Source: JAYRSJ01 sp041920215
Lineage (GTDB): Bacteria; Pseudomonadota; Gammaproteobacteria; Burkholderiales; Burkholderiaceae_C
Direction: 5' to 3'
NCBI GenBank assembly: GCA_041920215.1
Contig: JAYRSJ010000011.1
Span: 62,001-126,000 of the forward strand
Length of the DNA stretch: 64,000 nucleotides
This document shows positions 26,782-34,128 of the stretch, piece after piece. The notes beneath the pieces are model-generated. The model had not been told where the DNA came from, made no database searches, and was given only the letters and a program-made list of their open reading frames with translations. Position 1 is the stretch's first letter. Each line of letters begins with the position of its first letter. A program made the position numbers and the translations under genes.

Positions 26782-27719
26782 GCCCCGGATTCTTCCATCC
26801 CGCCCCGGGCCCAAGCTTGCCAGCTGCTGACAGCCGCACTCAGGGTATTCACCTGCAGACCGACCATCGCTTCCAGGTCCTCGCCATAGCCGCCGGCCAT
26901 GCTGATCGCCACCGGGACGCGGCGCCGGCGCAGGGCCTCGAGCACCCGCCGGTCGCGCTCGGCCAGCCCGGCGGCCGTCAGCTTGAGCCGGCCCAAACGG
27001 TCGTTCTCATGCGGATCGGCCCCCGCCAGGTAGAAGGCCAGACCCGGCGCAGGGCAGGCCTGCCAGACCTGCGCCAAGGCCTTGTCCAGCGCGGCCAGGT
27101 AGCGGACATCGTCGCAGCCGTCTTCCAGTTCCACATCCAGATCGCTGGCTTCCTTGCGGAAGGGAAAGTTGCGCGCCCCGTGCATCGAGAAGGTAAACAC
27201 CGAGGGATCCGCCCGGAAGATGGCGGCCGTGCCATTGCCCTGGTGCACGTCCAGGTCGATGACCAGCACCTGGGGCTGCCGCAGGCCCAATCCCTGCGCC
27301 TGCATCAGCCGCGCGGCTACCGCCACATCGTTGAAGACGCAGTAGCCCGAGCCGCGCTCTGCATAGGCGTGGTGGGTGCCGCCAGCCAGATTGGCGGCCA
27401 CGCCTTCGGTCAGCGCGGCGCGCGCAGCGGCGATCGTCGCACCCACCGAATGCAGCGCACGCTGTGCCATCGCCGGCGACCAGGGAAAGCCGATCTCGCG
27501 CTGCGCGGCCGCGCTGAGCCCGCCCTGCAGCACCGCCTCCACATAGGCCGGGCTGTGTACCAGGCTCAGCGCGGCCAGGCTGGCGGCGGGTGCCGGCTGC
27601 AGGCGCAGGGGCAGCCCGCTGGCCTGCAGGCGCTCGCGCAGCCGCTGGTACTTGGCCATGGGGAAGCGGTGGCCCGCCGGCAGCGGCAGGTGGTAGGCAT
27701 CGGAATGAAAGGCTTGCAT
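26778..27719 (-). CDS. Histone deacetylase family protein (class IV/arginase-deacetylase fold)
   Basis: A 313-residue zinc amidohydrolase of the HDAC superfamily. The two active-site His are in GGTHHAYAERG (residues 116-117). The zinc ligands are Asp157 and His159 in VIDLDVHQGNGT and the Asp of LAGADPHENDRLG. Family members include acetoin-utilisation, acetylpolyamine and protein deacetylases; the substrate cannot be settled here. It is the first gene of the run HDAC-like, thioesterase, nitroreductase, NhaD-like, dehydrogenase, with ATGA overlap into the second. The ATG at 27719 begins directly at the conserved N-terminal strand (MQAFHSDAYHLPLPAGHRFP). Confidence 0.9.
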   Translation of the reverse strand: MQAFHSDAYHLPLPAGHRFPMAKYQRLRERLQASGLPLRLQPAPAASLAALSLVHSPAYVEAVLQGGLSAAAQREIGFPWSPAMAQRALHSVGATIAAARAALTEGVAANLAGGTHHAYAERGSGYCVFNDVAVAARLMQAQGLGLRQPQVLVIDLDVHQGNGTAAIFRADPSVFTFSMHGARNFPFRKEASDLDVELEDGCDDVRYLAALDKALAQVWQACPAPGLAFYLAGADPHENDRLGRLKLTAAGLAERDRRVLEALRRRRVPVAISMAGGYGEDLEAMVGLQVNTLSAAVSSWQAWARGGMEESGA

Positions 27720-27894
27720 CGCGCGAACGACGATAGCCGATGCGAACCGGGCCGGGGCAAGACGGGAAAACGGGCAAAGCGCCCAAGGCCCGCTGTCACC
27801 ACCCCGTCATCGCCGCTGGGCAAGCTCACCCCTGGCCCCGGTGAACGGTTGCCGTGCGCTGTCCCAGTGCTTCGCGGCGGTTATTTGTAAATAA

Positions 27895-27909
27895 TGCTGC
27901 GCCGCAACA
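27895..27909. promoter_or_regulatory. Palindromic operator candidate 1 upstream of phaP (PhaR-type)
   Basis: TGCTGCGCCGCAACA fits the palindrome TGYTGC-N3-GCARCA exactly. A second copy with the same spacing lies 59 bases downstream. PhaR is the known phasin repressor in polyhydroxyalkanoate producers and recognises TGC/GCA-rich palindromes, so this is a likely PhaR site. The assignment is inferred from motif and position only. Confidence 0.5.
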
Positions 27910-27953
27910 AAATCGCTTGCAATCGCCACCGCAGGCCCGCATACTTCGGTTCA

Positions 27954-27968
27954 TGTTGCAGTGCAGCA
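27954..27968. promoter_or_regulatory. Palindromic operator candidate 2 upstream of phaP (PhaR-type)
   Basis: TGTTGCAGTGCAGCA is the second match to TGYTGC-N3-GCARCA. It lies 50 bases before the phaP start. A plausible promoter, TTGCAA (27916-27921) with ATACTT 18 bases later, ends just before it, so a bound repressor would sit over the transcription start. Confidence 0.55.
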
Positions 27969-28018
27969 AAGAAGCCAGCACCGCAAGTCCCGCGATCCCA
28001 TCCTCTAGGAGCCTGACC

Positions 28019-28573
28019 ATGCTGACCGCTGAACAAGTTTTCGCCGCCCACAAAGCCAATGTCGAGACCCTGTTCGGTCTCACCAACAAGGCCTTCGAAG
28101 GCGTTGAGAAGCTGGTGGAACTGAATCTGCAAGTGGCCAAGGCCGCGCTGAGCGAAGCCGCCGAAACCAGCCAGGCCGCTCTGTCGGTCAAGGACGCCCA
28201 GGAGCTGCTGGCCCTGCAGGCCGCCCTGCTGCAGCCCAGCGCCGAGAAGGCCGCCTCCTACAGCCGCCATCTGTACGACATCGCCTCCTCCACCAATGCC
28301 GAAGTGGCCAAGGTGGCCGAGGCCCAGCTGGCCGATGTGCAGAAGAAGTTTGCCGCCGTGGTCGACAGCGCGGCCAAGAACGCCCCGGCCGGCACCGAAA
28401 ATGCGGTCGCCCTGGTGAAGAGCGCCGTGGCCGCTGCCAACAACGCCTTCGAGAGCGTGCAAAAGGCCACCAAGCAAGCCGTGGAAGTGGCTGAAGCCAA
28501 CTTCCAGGCCGCCACCAACACCGCCGTCAAGGCCAGCCAGACCGCCAGCCGCGCCGCCAAGCGCGCTGCCTGA
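28019..28573 (+). CDS. phaP: Phasin family protein (PHA granule surface)
   Basis: A 184-residue Ala/Lys-rich amphipathic helical protein of the Phasin_2 type that coats polyhydroxyalkanoate granules. The N-terminus MLTAEQVFAAHKANVETLFGL and the following AFEGVEKLVELNLQVAKAAL are characteristic. The rest is almost uninterrupted helix with Ala-Val heptad-like spacing and ends in a basic tail (ASRAAKRAA). CTAGGAG lies seven bases before the ATG at 28019. Upstream in-frame codons have no ribosome binding site. Two palindromic operator candidates and a terminator frame the gene as a single transcript. No PHA synthase is in the window. Confidence 0.92.
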   Translation: MLTAEQVFAAHKANVETLFGLTNKAFEGVEKLVELNLQVAKAALSEAAETSQAALSVKDAQELLALQAALLQPSAEKAASYSRHLYDIASSTNAEVAKVAEAQLADVQKKFAAVVDSAAKNAPAGTENAVALVKSAVAAANNAFESVQKATKQAVEVAEANFQAATNTAVKASQTASRAAKRAA

Positions 28574-28630
28574 TCAGGCACAACGCTTGTCTCCTCGGCA
28601 TACCGCGGGCCCGCCCGCCTATGCCCTTCA

Positions 28631-28660
28631 AACCCGGTGCCGCAAGCGCCGGGTTTTTTT
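28631..28660 (+). terminator. Rho-independent terminator after phaP
   Basis: AACCCGGTGC / GCGCCGGGTT form a 10-bp stem with one G-U pair and loop CGCAA, followed by a run of T. It also lies just past the stop of the convergent LON-domain gene. Confidence 0.85.
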
Positions 28661-28665
28661 ATTCT

Positions 28666-29328
28666 TTATCTGCGCGGCGCAGGCTCGCCCGGCCCCAGGC
28701 CCAGCCGGTCCAGCAGGTCGGAGACCAGTTCCAGCCGCAGCAGAGGGCTGTCGACGCTGAGCAGGCGCTGCTTCTCGGCCGCGCTGAGCGGCAGCAGCTC
28801 GCACCAGCGGTTCGCCAGCCAGGCACAGTCCTGCCATTGGTAAGGCGGCTGCAGCGGCAGATCGGCATCGGCCGCCCCCTGGGCCAGGTTGTGCAGCAGC
28901 TGCTGCAGCAGGCGGCCGAGGCTGCGCAGGTCCTCAGGCACCGGCAGGCTGGCCTCGGGCGGCAGCAGCTCGACCCGCCCCAGCCACAGGCCATGCGCGA
29001 GACAGCGCGCACCGCCCAGGCGAAAGCGCTGGCCGCCAAGGCAACGGATACGCAGCAGGCCCGCCTGGGGGCGCTCGACCTGCTGCAGCCCGGCCAGCGT
29101 GCCCAGGCCATGGAAGCGCTCGGTGACAAAGCCGGGACCGTTCGCGTCACGCTGGCGCACCTCGCTGCCCTCGATCAGCGCCACCACGCCGAAGGGCCGG
29201 CGCTCGCGCTCGCAGCGCTGGATCATGTCCAGATAGCGCGGCTCGAAGATGCTCAGCCGCAGCAGCCCGTCCGGGAACAGCGGCGTCTGCAGCGGGAACA
29301 GCGGCAGTTCGTCAGACTCGGTCGTCAT
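28666..29328 (-). CDS. LON substrate-binding-domain protein without protease domain
   Basis: A 220-residue protein similar to the N-terminal substrate-binding domain of Lon. The start MTTESDELPLFPLQTPLFPD and LRLSIFEPRYLDMIQRC are the family hallmark, followed by PFGVVALIEGSEV. It has no AAA or Ser-Lys protease part. Such stand-alone proteins (COG2802) are common and their role is unknown, possibly substrate adaptation. The ATG at 29328 fits the conserved start. It runs 20 bases behind the patatin-like gene and is probably cotranscribed with it. Confidence 0.85.
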   Translation of the reverse strand: MTTESDELPLFPLQTPLFPDGLLRLSIFEPRYLDMIQRCERERRPFGVVALIEGSEVRQRDANGPGFVTERFHGLGTLAGLQQVERPQAGLLRIRCLGGQRFRLGGARCLAHGLWLGRVELLPPEASLPVPEDLRSLGRLLQQLLHNLAQGAADADLPLQPPYQWQDCAWLANRWCELLPLSAAEKQRLLSVDSPLLRLELVSDLLDRLGLGPGEPAPRR

Positions 29329-29347
29329 GCCCTGTGCCCCTCGCCCG

Positions 29348-30277
29348 CTAGCGGGTCTTGGCCCGTATGCGTTCGCGCAACAGAGCCAGCGCGCCCAGCG
29401 CCGCCTCGCGCCCGGCCAGCACTGCCTGGCGCCGCGCGCCGAAATCGGCGCTGCCCACACCCAGCAGCTTGGGCCGCAGCACCACATCGGCATCGCGCAG
29501 CTCGAACTGATTGATCGAACGGCCCATGATGGCGAAGGTCTGCAGCAGCATGCGCATCGCATCGCTGGGCGCCTTGTCGGCCGGCGGGCTGGAGATATCG
29601 ACCGCAATCACCAGCTCGGCGCCCATCTCGCGCGCAAAACGCACCGGCACCGGCGCCACCAGGCCGCCGTCCACATACTCGCGGCCGCCGATCAGCACCG
29701 GCTGAAACACCGCTGGCACCGCGCTGGAGGCCCGCACCGCCAGGCCGGTGTCGCCGCTGCGGAACAGCACCGGCCTGCCATCGGCAAGGTCGGTGGCGAC
29801 GATGCCCAGCGGCAGCTTCATCTGCTCGATCAAGCGCCCGCCCGTCTTGGCGCGCACATAGCGCGCCAGGGCATCGCCGCGTATCAGGCCGCGCCCGGGG
29901 AAGGACCAGTCGGTGATCGCGCCCTCGTCCATGCCTTCGGCCAGGGTCTGCAGCTCGTTGCCGCTCATGCCGGCGGCATACAGGGCCGCCACCAGGCTGC
30001 CGGCCGAGGTGCCGGCCACCAGATCGACCTTGATGCCCTGCTCCTCCAGCACCTGGATCACACCGATGTGGGCGAAGCCGCGCGCCGCGCCGCCGCCCAA
30101 GGCCAGGCCCAGCGTCGGCTGCCGGGCGGGCGTCAGCGATGGCGTGATGGGAGCCGGGAGCACCGGCGCGACGGGAGGCGGCTCGGGCGTGGCGCAGGCC
30201 ACCAGGGCCAGGCTCGGCAGCAGGGTCAGCAAGCGGCGTCGCGCGCCGGATTCGAGCGCTGGAGAGTCTGAGGGCAT
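29348..30277 (-). CDS. Patatin-like phospholipase lipoprotein (RssA-like)
   Basis: A 309-residue protein with lipoprotein signal: basic GARRR, hydrophobic LLTLLPSLALVA and Cys28 in LVAC, followed by a Pro-rich linker. The patatin domain has the oxyanion hole GGGAARGFAH (61-70), the nucleophile Ser91 in GTSAG, and the Asp of YVDGGLVAPVP. A lipid acyl hydrolase role in the envelope is likely; the substrate is not known. A TAGAAT hexamer ends six bases before the ATG at 30277, so the message could be leaderless. It is divergent from the cupin gene and precedes the LON-domain gene. Confidence 0.88.
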   Translation of the reverse strand: MPSDSPALESGARRRLLTLLPSLALVACATPEPPPVAPVLPAPITPSLTPARQPTLGLALGGGAARGFAHIGVIQVLEEQGIKVDLVAGTSAGSLVAALYAAGMSGNELQTLAEGMDEGAITDWSFPGRGLIRGDALARYVRAKTGGRLIEQMKLPLGIVATDLADGRPVLFRSGDTGLAVRASSAVPAVFQPVLIGGREYVDGGLVAPVPVRFAREMGAELVIAVDISSPPADKAPSDAMRMLLQTFAIMGRSINQFELRDADVVLRPKLLGVGSADFGARRQAVLAGREAALGALALLRERIRAKTR

Positions 30278-30340
30278 GGCCGGATTCTAGGAGCGAGTGC
30301 AGAATCGGGCCGCGTCGCGGTGGCGCGCGAGGAGCTTGTG

Positions 30341-30670
30341 ATGGCACTGAACCATGCCCAGTACGGACAGCTGATTGATCTCGGCCCCCTGGCCGAGTAC
30401 AGCGGCGACTACCAGAACACCAGCCTGATCAAGACGCCGCAGCTGCAACTGATGCATCTGCTGCTGCGCGCAGGGCAACAGCTGCCCAGTCACCATGTGG
30501 CGGGTGAGCTGAGCCTGCTGGTGCTGAGCGGCCGCGTCAGCTTGCGGGTAGGCGCCAACAGCCAGCCTTTGGCCGCTGGCCAACTGACCGTGCTGGCGGC
30601 CGGCACCGATCATGCGATCGATGCCGAGCAGGACAGCTGCCTGCTGCTGACGTTGGCGCTCAGGCACTGA
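30341..30670 (+). CDS. Small cupin-domain protein
   Basis: A 109-residue single-domain protein with the cupin pattern: KTPQLQLMHLLLRAGQQLPSHHVAGELSLLVLSGRV, then a Gly turn and LAAGQLTVLAAGTDHAI. The HH pair, Glu and later His could be metal ligands, but the spacing is loose. GGAG lies seven bases before the ATG at 30341; a GTG at 30320 is the longer alternative. A CAGAAT hexamer near 30299 may be the promoter. The substrate or function is not known. Confidence 0.75.
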   Translation: MALNHAQYGQLIDLGPLAEYSGDYQNTSLIKTPQLQLMHLLLRAGQQLPSHHVAGELSLLVLSGRVSLRVGANSQPLAAGQLTVLAAGTDHAIDAEQDSCLLLTLALRH

Positions 30671-30674
30671 AACG

Positions 30675-30693
30675 CTGCCGCCTGCGGCGGCAG
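30675..30693. terminator. Perfect hairpin between two convergent genes (no T-run)
   Basis: CTGCCGCC-TGC-GGCGGCAG is a perfect 8-bp stem with a three-base loop between the convergent cupin gene and the unknown gene. There is no T-run on either side, so termination is inferred from position only. Confidence 0.4.
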
Positions 30694-30696
30694 GCC

Positions 30697-31212
30697 TCAG
30701 ACCGACAGCAGCTCGCGGCCCTGCTTGCGCGTGGCCTTGGTGGCGGCGCGCTGATAGGCCTCCTCGGCCTCCTGGCGCAGCGCCACCGCCTTGGCCAGCG
30801 CTTCCTGGTAGCGCTCCACCGTGTAGGTGCTCTCGGCGGCGATATAGACGCTGCGACGCTGGGCCGGCGCGCCATAACGCGGCAGCAGCACGGAGAAGCT
30901 GCAGTCACGGCGGTTCGGGCTGCGCTCGCGCACGATGGGGCCGGAGATGCCCACCGGCAGCTGGTTGGCCTTGGTGGTGGTCGCCGACGGCTTGAGCCTG
31001 GAACTCACCGGCAGCTTGGCCATGCGCTTGGACAGCTCTTTGACCGCCGCCTTGAGCGCCGGACCGGCACCGCCGAAATGACCGTCCGAGTACAGCTTGG
31101 TGCCGGCGTAACGCAACTGCCAGCCATGCGTGGACTTGTGGTCGATGCGCTGGATGCGCGGGGGGACGGTGAAGCGCTCACCGTTGTAAATGACGACGTC
31201 TCTGACTTTCAT
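30697..31212 (-). CDS. Uncharacterised basic protein with HGWQLRYxGTKLYSDG motif
   Basis: A 171-residue basic protein I do not recognise with confidence. It begins MKVRDVVIYNGERFTVPPRIQRI and contains THGWQLRYAGTKLYSDGHFGG. The last pattern recalls AP2-like DNA-binding proteins (GWQVRYxGxxxFSD), then ELSKRMAKLPVSS, SVLLPRYGAPAQRRSVYIA and a helical C-terminus rich in Ala, Glu and Lys. Use of DNA or RNA as a ligand is only a suggestion. The ATG at 31212 is preceded by an AGGATCAC stretch. No operon partner; the next gene upstream on the same strand is 87 bases away. Confidence 0.6.
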   Translation of the reverse strand: MKVRDVVIYNGERFTVPPRIQRIDHKSTHGWQLRYAGTKLYSDGHFGGAGPALKAAVKELSKRMAKLPVSSRLKPSATTTKANQLPVGISGPIVRERSPNRRDCSFSVLLPRYGAPAQRRSVYIAAESTYTVERYQEALAKAVALRQEAEEAYQRAATKATRKQGRELLSV

Positions 31213-31298
31213 ATGAGTGATCCTGTGACTTCTGGATGACTCCCTGTGCGCGCAGTGTAAGCCTGCAAAGCCGCGTCATGTTGACGCAAGCATAGTGG

Positions 31299-32141
31299 TT
31301 AGCGCGGAGGGTTGCCCGCGCACCACTCTTGTTCGCAGGAAATGCCGTCGCCATCGCCATCAATCTCGAAGTCCGGGCAATTCAGCACAAAAAAGCGCGC
31401 CTCGGCGCAGGAGCTCATCTGCCGGCACTGGGTGCGTGCGTCGCAGTGCATCTTGGGCGACTTGCGCACATCGGTAACGCCCGCAGTGGCCGGCGTCTTG
31501 CGCCCGGCCGGCCGCGGTGCGACGGCCTCGCTGGCAGCCGTCTCGCCCGGTGGCAGCGCGCTCGCACCGCGCTGCTGCAGCCAGAAATAGTAGCCGGCCG
31601 CCAGGACGAGCAGTATCAGCGTCACCGCCAGCCAGCCCAGCCATCCGGACCGGCCACGGCGTACCGTGGGCGGCGGGCGGAAGGGTGCCGTCGGCCGTCC
31701 GGCCGGCGCAAAGGCGGCGGGCTTGCCTGACGCGCTGCCCGCGGAGGCGCGCGGGGCATCGCGCCCGCCGCCCAGCGGTGCCGGCCGGGACGCGGGGCGC
31801 GCCGCATCGCGCGGCGACTCACGCAGGCTGTCACGCTGACTATCGCGCGGCAGATCGCGCAGCGGCATGGGCACGCTGCTGCCGCGGGGCAGATCACCCC
31901 AGGCCGATTCGCGCTCCTCGCGGCTGACCGCGTTGCCGGGACGGACCACGCGCACCGCGCGCTTGCGGCCATCGGCACCGGCCTCGATCGAAAAGCTCAG
32001 GCGCTCACCGACCTCGGGAATCCGGCCATCGGTGGGGAAGGCGCTCAGATGGACAAACACCTCCTGCGCGCTGTTGTCCGGCAGGATGGCGCCATAGCCA
32101 CGATCTTCGTGCCAAGTCTTGAGAGTGCCTTGAAAGCGCAT
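31299..32141 (-). CDS. Cold-shock domain / transmembrane / Excalibur calcium-binding fusion protein
   Basis: A 280-residue chimera. Residues 1-70 are a cold-shock domain (MRFQGTLKTWHEDRGYGAILPD, EVFVHLSAFP) that would bind nucleic acid. An Arg/Asp/Ser/Pro-rich low-complexity linker with repeated SRDS/SPRD-like units follows. One hydrophobic segment, GWLGWLAVTLILLVLAAGYYFWL, is a membrane anchor at about 170-192. The C-terminal part has CDARTQCRQMSSC and the Excalibur signature DFEIDGDGDGISCEQEWC with the DxDxDG calcium loop. The start at 32141 matches the domain; longer in-frame starts overlap ybiB on the other strand. The CSD would be cytoplasmic and the calcium domain periplasmic. Function unknown. 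Confidence 0.82.
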   Translation of the reverse strand: MRFQGTLKTWHEDRGYGAILPDNSAQEVFVHLSAFPTDGRIPEVGERLSFSIEAGADGRKRAVRVVRPGNAVSREERESAWGDLPRGSSVPMPLRDLPRDSQRDSLRESPRDAARPASRPAPLGGGRDAPRASAGSASGKPAAFAPAGRPTAPFRPPPTVRRGRSGWLGWLAVTLILLVLAAGYYFWLQQRGASALPPGETAASEAVAPRPAGRKTPATAGVTDVRKSPKMHCDARTQCRQMSSCAEARFFVLNCPDFEIDGDGDGISCEQEWCAGNPPR

Positions 32142-32309
32142 CGCCAGTGTTCTCGAACAATATGCAAACAGCGCGCCAAGCCTAGCGCAAGCGGCCGGCA
32201 CGCCTCGGCCGCCCCGAGGCCCCAATTGTGACGCTTGGTGAGGCATTGCGGCGCAGCGGGCAAACACCGGCGTGCCGGCCGCGGCCCCGGCACTGCCTAC
32301 ACTTGCGCG

Positions 32310-33242
32310 ATGAGCTATGCCTTGTGGATCAAGCAGATCGGCCGTGGCGCGCGCGGCGCCAGCGATCTGGACGGCGCGACGGCCCAGGCCCTGTTCGGCG
32401 CCATGCTGGATGGCCAGATACCCGAGCTGGAGCTGGGCGCCCTGCTGCTTGCGCTGCGCATCAAGGGCGAAAGCGCGGACGAGCTGTGCGGCTTTGTAGC
32501 GGCGATGCAGGCCCGCAGCGCCAGGCTGGACCTGCCCCAGGGACCGCGCTGCGTGGTGCTGCCCAGTTTCAACGGGGCCCGCAAGCAGGCCAATCTGATG
32601 CCCCTGGTGGCGCTGCTGCTGGCGCGCGCCGGTGTGCCGGTGCTGATCCACGGGCGGCACGATTTCGACAGCCGCCACAGCCCCTTCGAGCTGCTGGAAG
32701 CCCTGGGGCTGCACCGCGCCGCCAGCCTGGACGAGGCCCGAGCGCAGCTGATGCACCGGCGTCTCGCCGTCGCGCCGCTGCCGCTGCTGTGCCCCGGGCT
32801 GGATGCCTTGCTGGCCTTGCGCCCGCGCCTTGGGGTGCGCAGCAGTGCCCACAGCGTCGCCAAGCTGCTGGATCCGGCCCCTGGGCGCACGGTGAGAGTG
32901 GTGGCAGTCACCCACCCGGAATACCTGGACAGCATGGCGACCGCCCTGCCCCGGCTGTGCGCCGACGCCGGCCGCGCCCTGCTGATGCGTGCCAGCGAAG
33001 GCGAGGCCTATGCCCATCTACGCCGGCGAGCACTGCTGCGCGGCTTTGTGGCTGGTCGGCCCGTGGATCTGCATGCGCCGGACAGCAACGATCTGGACTG
33101 GCCGCTCAGCAGCGCCTGCGAGCCGGTGCCGAACGCCCGGCTGATCGAAGCCATGCTGGACGGTCGCGAGCCGGTCCCGCCACGCATCCTGGAACAAGTC
33201 GAGGTTCTGCAACAGCTGTCGCAGCAGGACTTATTTCCATGA
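32310..33242 (+). CDS. ybiB: YbiB family anthranilate phosphoribosyltransferase-like protein
   Basis: A 310-residue protein of the TrpD2/YbiB family, which keeps the anthranilate phosphoribosyltransferase fold but binds nucleic acid rather than making tryptophan. The start SYALWIKQIGRGARGASDL and LELGALLLALRIKGESADEL match the N-terminal helical domain. The Rossmann-like part has VLPSFNGARKQANLMPLVALLLA and PVLIHGRHD. No Shine-Dalgarno precedes the ATG at 32310, and TACACT ends seven bases before it, so the message may be leaderless. It lies directly upstream of the sulfate reduction operon, whose promoter overlaps its end. Confidence 0.85.
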   Translation: MSYALWIKQIGRGARGASDLDGATAQALFGAMLDGQIPELELGALLLALRIKGESADELCGFVAAMQARSARLDLPQGPRCVVLPSFNGARKQANLMPLVALLLARAGVPVLIHGRHDFDSRHSPFELLEALGLHRAASLDEARAQLMHRRLAVAPLPLLCPGLDALLALRPRLGVRSSAHSVAKLLDPAPGRTVRVVAVTHPEYLDSMATALPRLCADAGRALLMRASEGEAYAHLRRRALLRGFVAGRPVDLHAPDSNDLDWPLSSACEPVPNARLIEAMLDGREPVPPRILEQVEVLQQLSQQDLFP

Positions 33243-33297
33243 AGAATATGTAATCTACAAATATGTAGTTTGTTTATATATGCCCCCTGCCTAGAGT
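33234..33297 (+). promoter_or_regulatory. AT-rich promoter/operator region of the TauE-cys operon
   Basis: A sharp AT-rich island in GC-rich DNA. It contains TTTCCATG (33234-33241), ATATGTAA (33246-33253), the inverted repeat CTACA-AATA-TGTAG (33255-33268), a possible -35 TTGTTT (33270) and -10 TAGAGT 16 bases later. A similar TTTCCATG/ATATGCAA pair precedes sbp, so I suggest a CysB binding region. CysB sites are degenerate and this is inference. Confidence 0.5.
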
Positions 33298-33346
33298 TCG
33301 CCTCCCAAGCCCATCGTCCCGGTGGTCTGGAACGGGAGCAGCGAAC

Positions 33347-34114
33347 TTGGACTGGATAGCGATTGCAAGCGGTTTTGGTGTCGGCCTGATCGTTGGCGTC
33401 ACCGGCGTCGGCGGCGGCTCGCTGATGACGCCACTGCTGCTGTCGGTGTTCAAGCTAAGCCCGGCCGTCGCCATCGGCACGGATTTGTGGTTCGCGGCAT
33501 TGACCAAGATGTCGGGCTCCGTTGCCCATGCGCGCCACGGCCATGTCAACTGGCAGATCACGCGCCAGCTGCTGGCTGGCTCCATCCCCGCCTCGATCGC
33601 CACCGTGGCGCTGATGCATCTGAGCGGCATCGGCAAGGGCTGGGCCAGCGCGCTGACGCTGTCGCTGGGCATCGCGCTGCTGCTGACGGCCGTGGTGGTG
33701 GCCTTCAAGAAATCCTGGGCGGCGCTGGGCCTGCGCCTGGAGCGCTACATACCGGCCTCCCGCAAGCCGGCGCTGACGGTGGCCTCGGGCGTGCTGCTGG
33801 GCGTGCTGGTGTCACTGTCCTCGATCGGCGCTGGCGCCATCGGCGCGACGCTGATCTTGCTGATCTATCCGCGCCTGCCCGCACGCGACATCGTCGGCAC
33901 CGACATCGCCCATGCGGTGCCGCTGACCCTGGTGGCCGGTATCGGCCATGCCACGCTGGGCAATGTGGACTGGCTGTTGCTGGTGCCGCTGCTGATCGGT
34001 TCGGTGCCCGGCATCTGGCTGGGCGCCCAGCTGACCCGCCGCCTGCCCGACGGCGTCGTGCGCACCCTGCTATGCGGCTCCTTGCTGCTGGCAGGCTGGA
34101 AAGTGATCCATTGA
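33347..34114 (+). CDS. TauE/SafE family sulfite exporter-like permease
   Basis: A 255-residue inner-membrane protein with about eight membrane segments in two homologous halves. The hallmark GLIVGVTGVGGGSLMTPLLL is near the N-terminus and is echoed by LLGVLVSLSSIGAGAIGATLI in the second half. The family moves sulfur-containing anions such as sulfite or sulfoacetate. Being first in the sulfate reduction operon, it may import or export sulfite or sulfate. The start is TTG at 33347 with GGGAG nine bases upstream. The cysI gene starts 14 bases after its stop. Confidence 0.87.
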   Translation: MDWIAIASGFGVGLIVGVTGVGGGSLMTPLLLSVFKLSPAVAIGTDLWFAALTKMSGSVAHARHGHVNWQITRQLLAGSIPASIATVALMHLSGIGKGWASALTLSLGIALLLTAVVVAFKKSWAALGLRLERYIPASRKPALTVASGVLLGVLVSLSSIGAGAIGATLILLIYPRLPARDIVGTDIAHAVPLTLVAGIGHATLGNVDWLLLVPLLIGSVPGIWLGAQLTRRLPDGVVRTLLCGSLLLAGWKVIH

Positions 34115-34128
34115 GCTTCTGACCCGAT

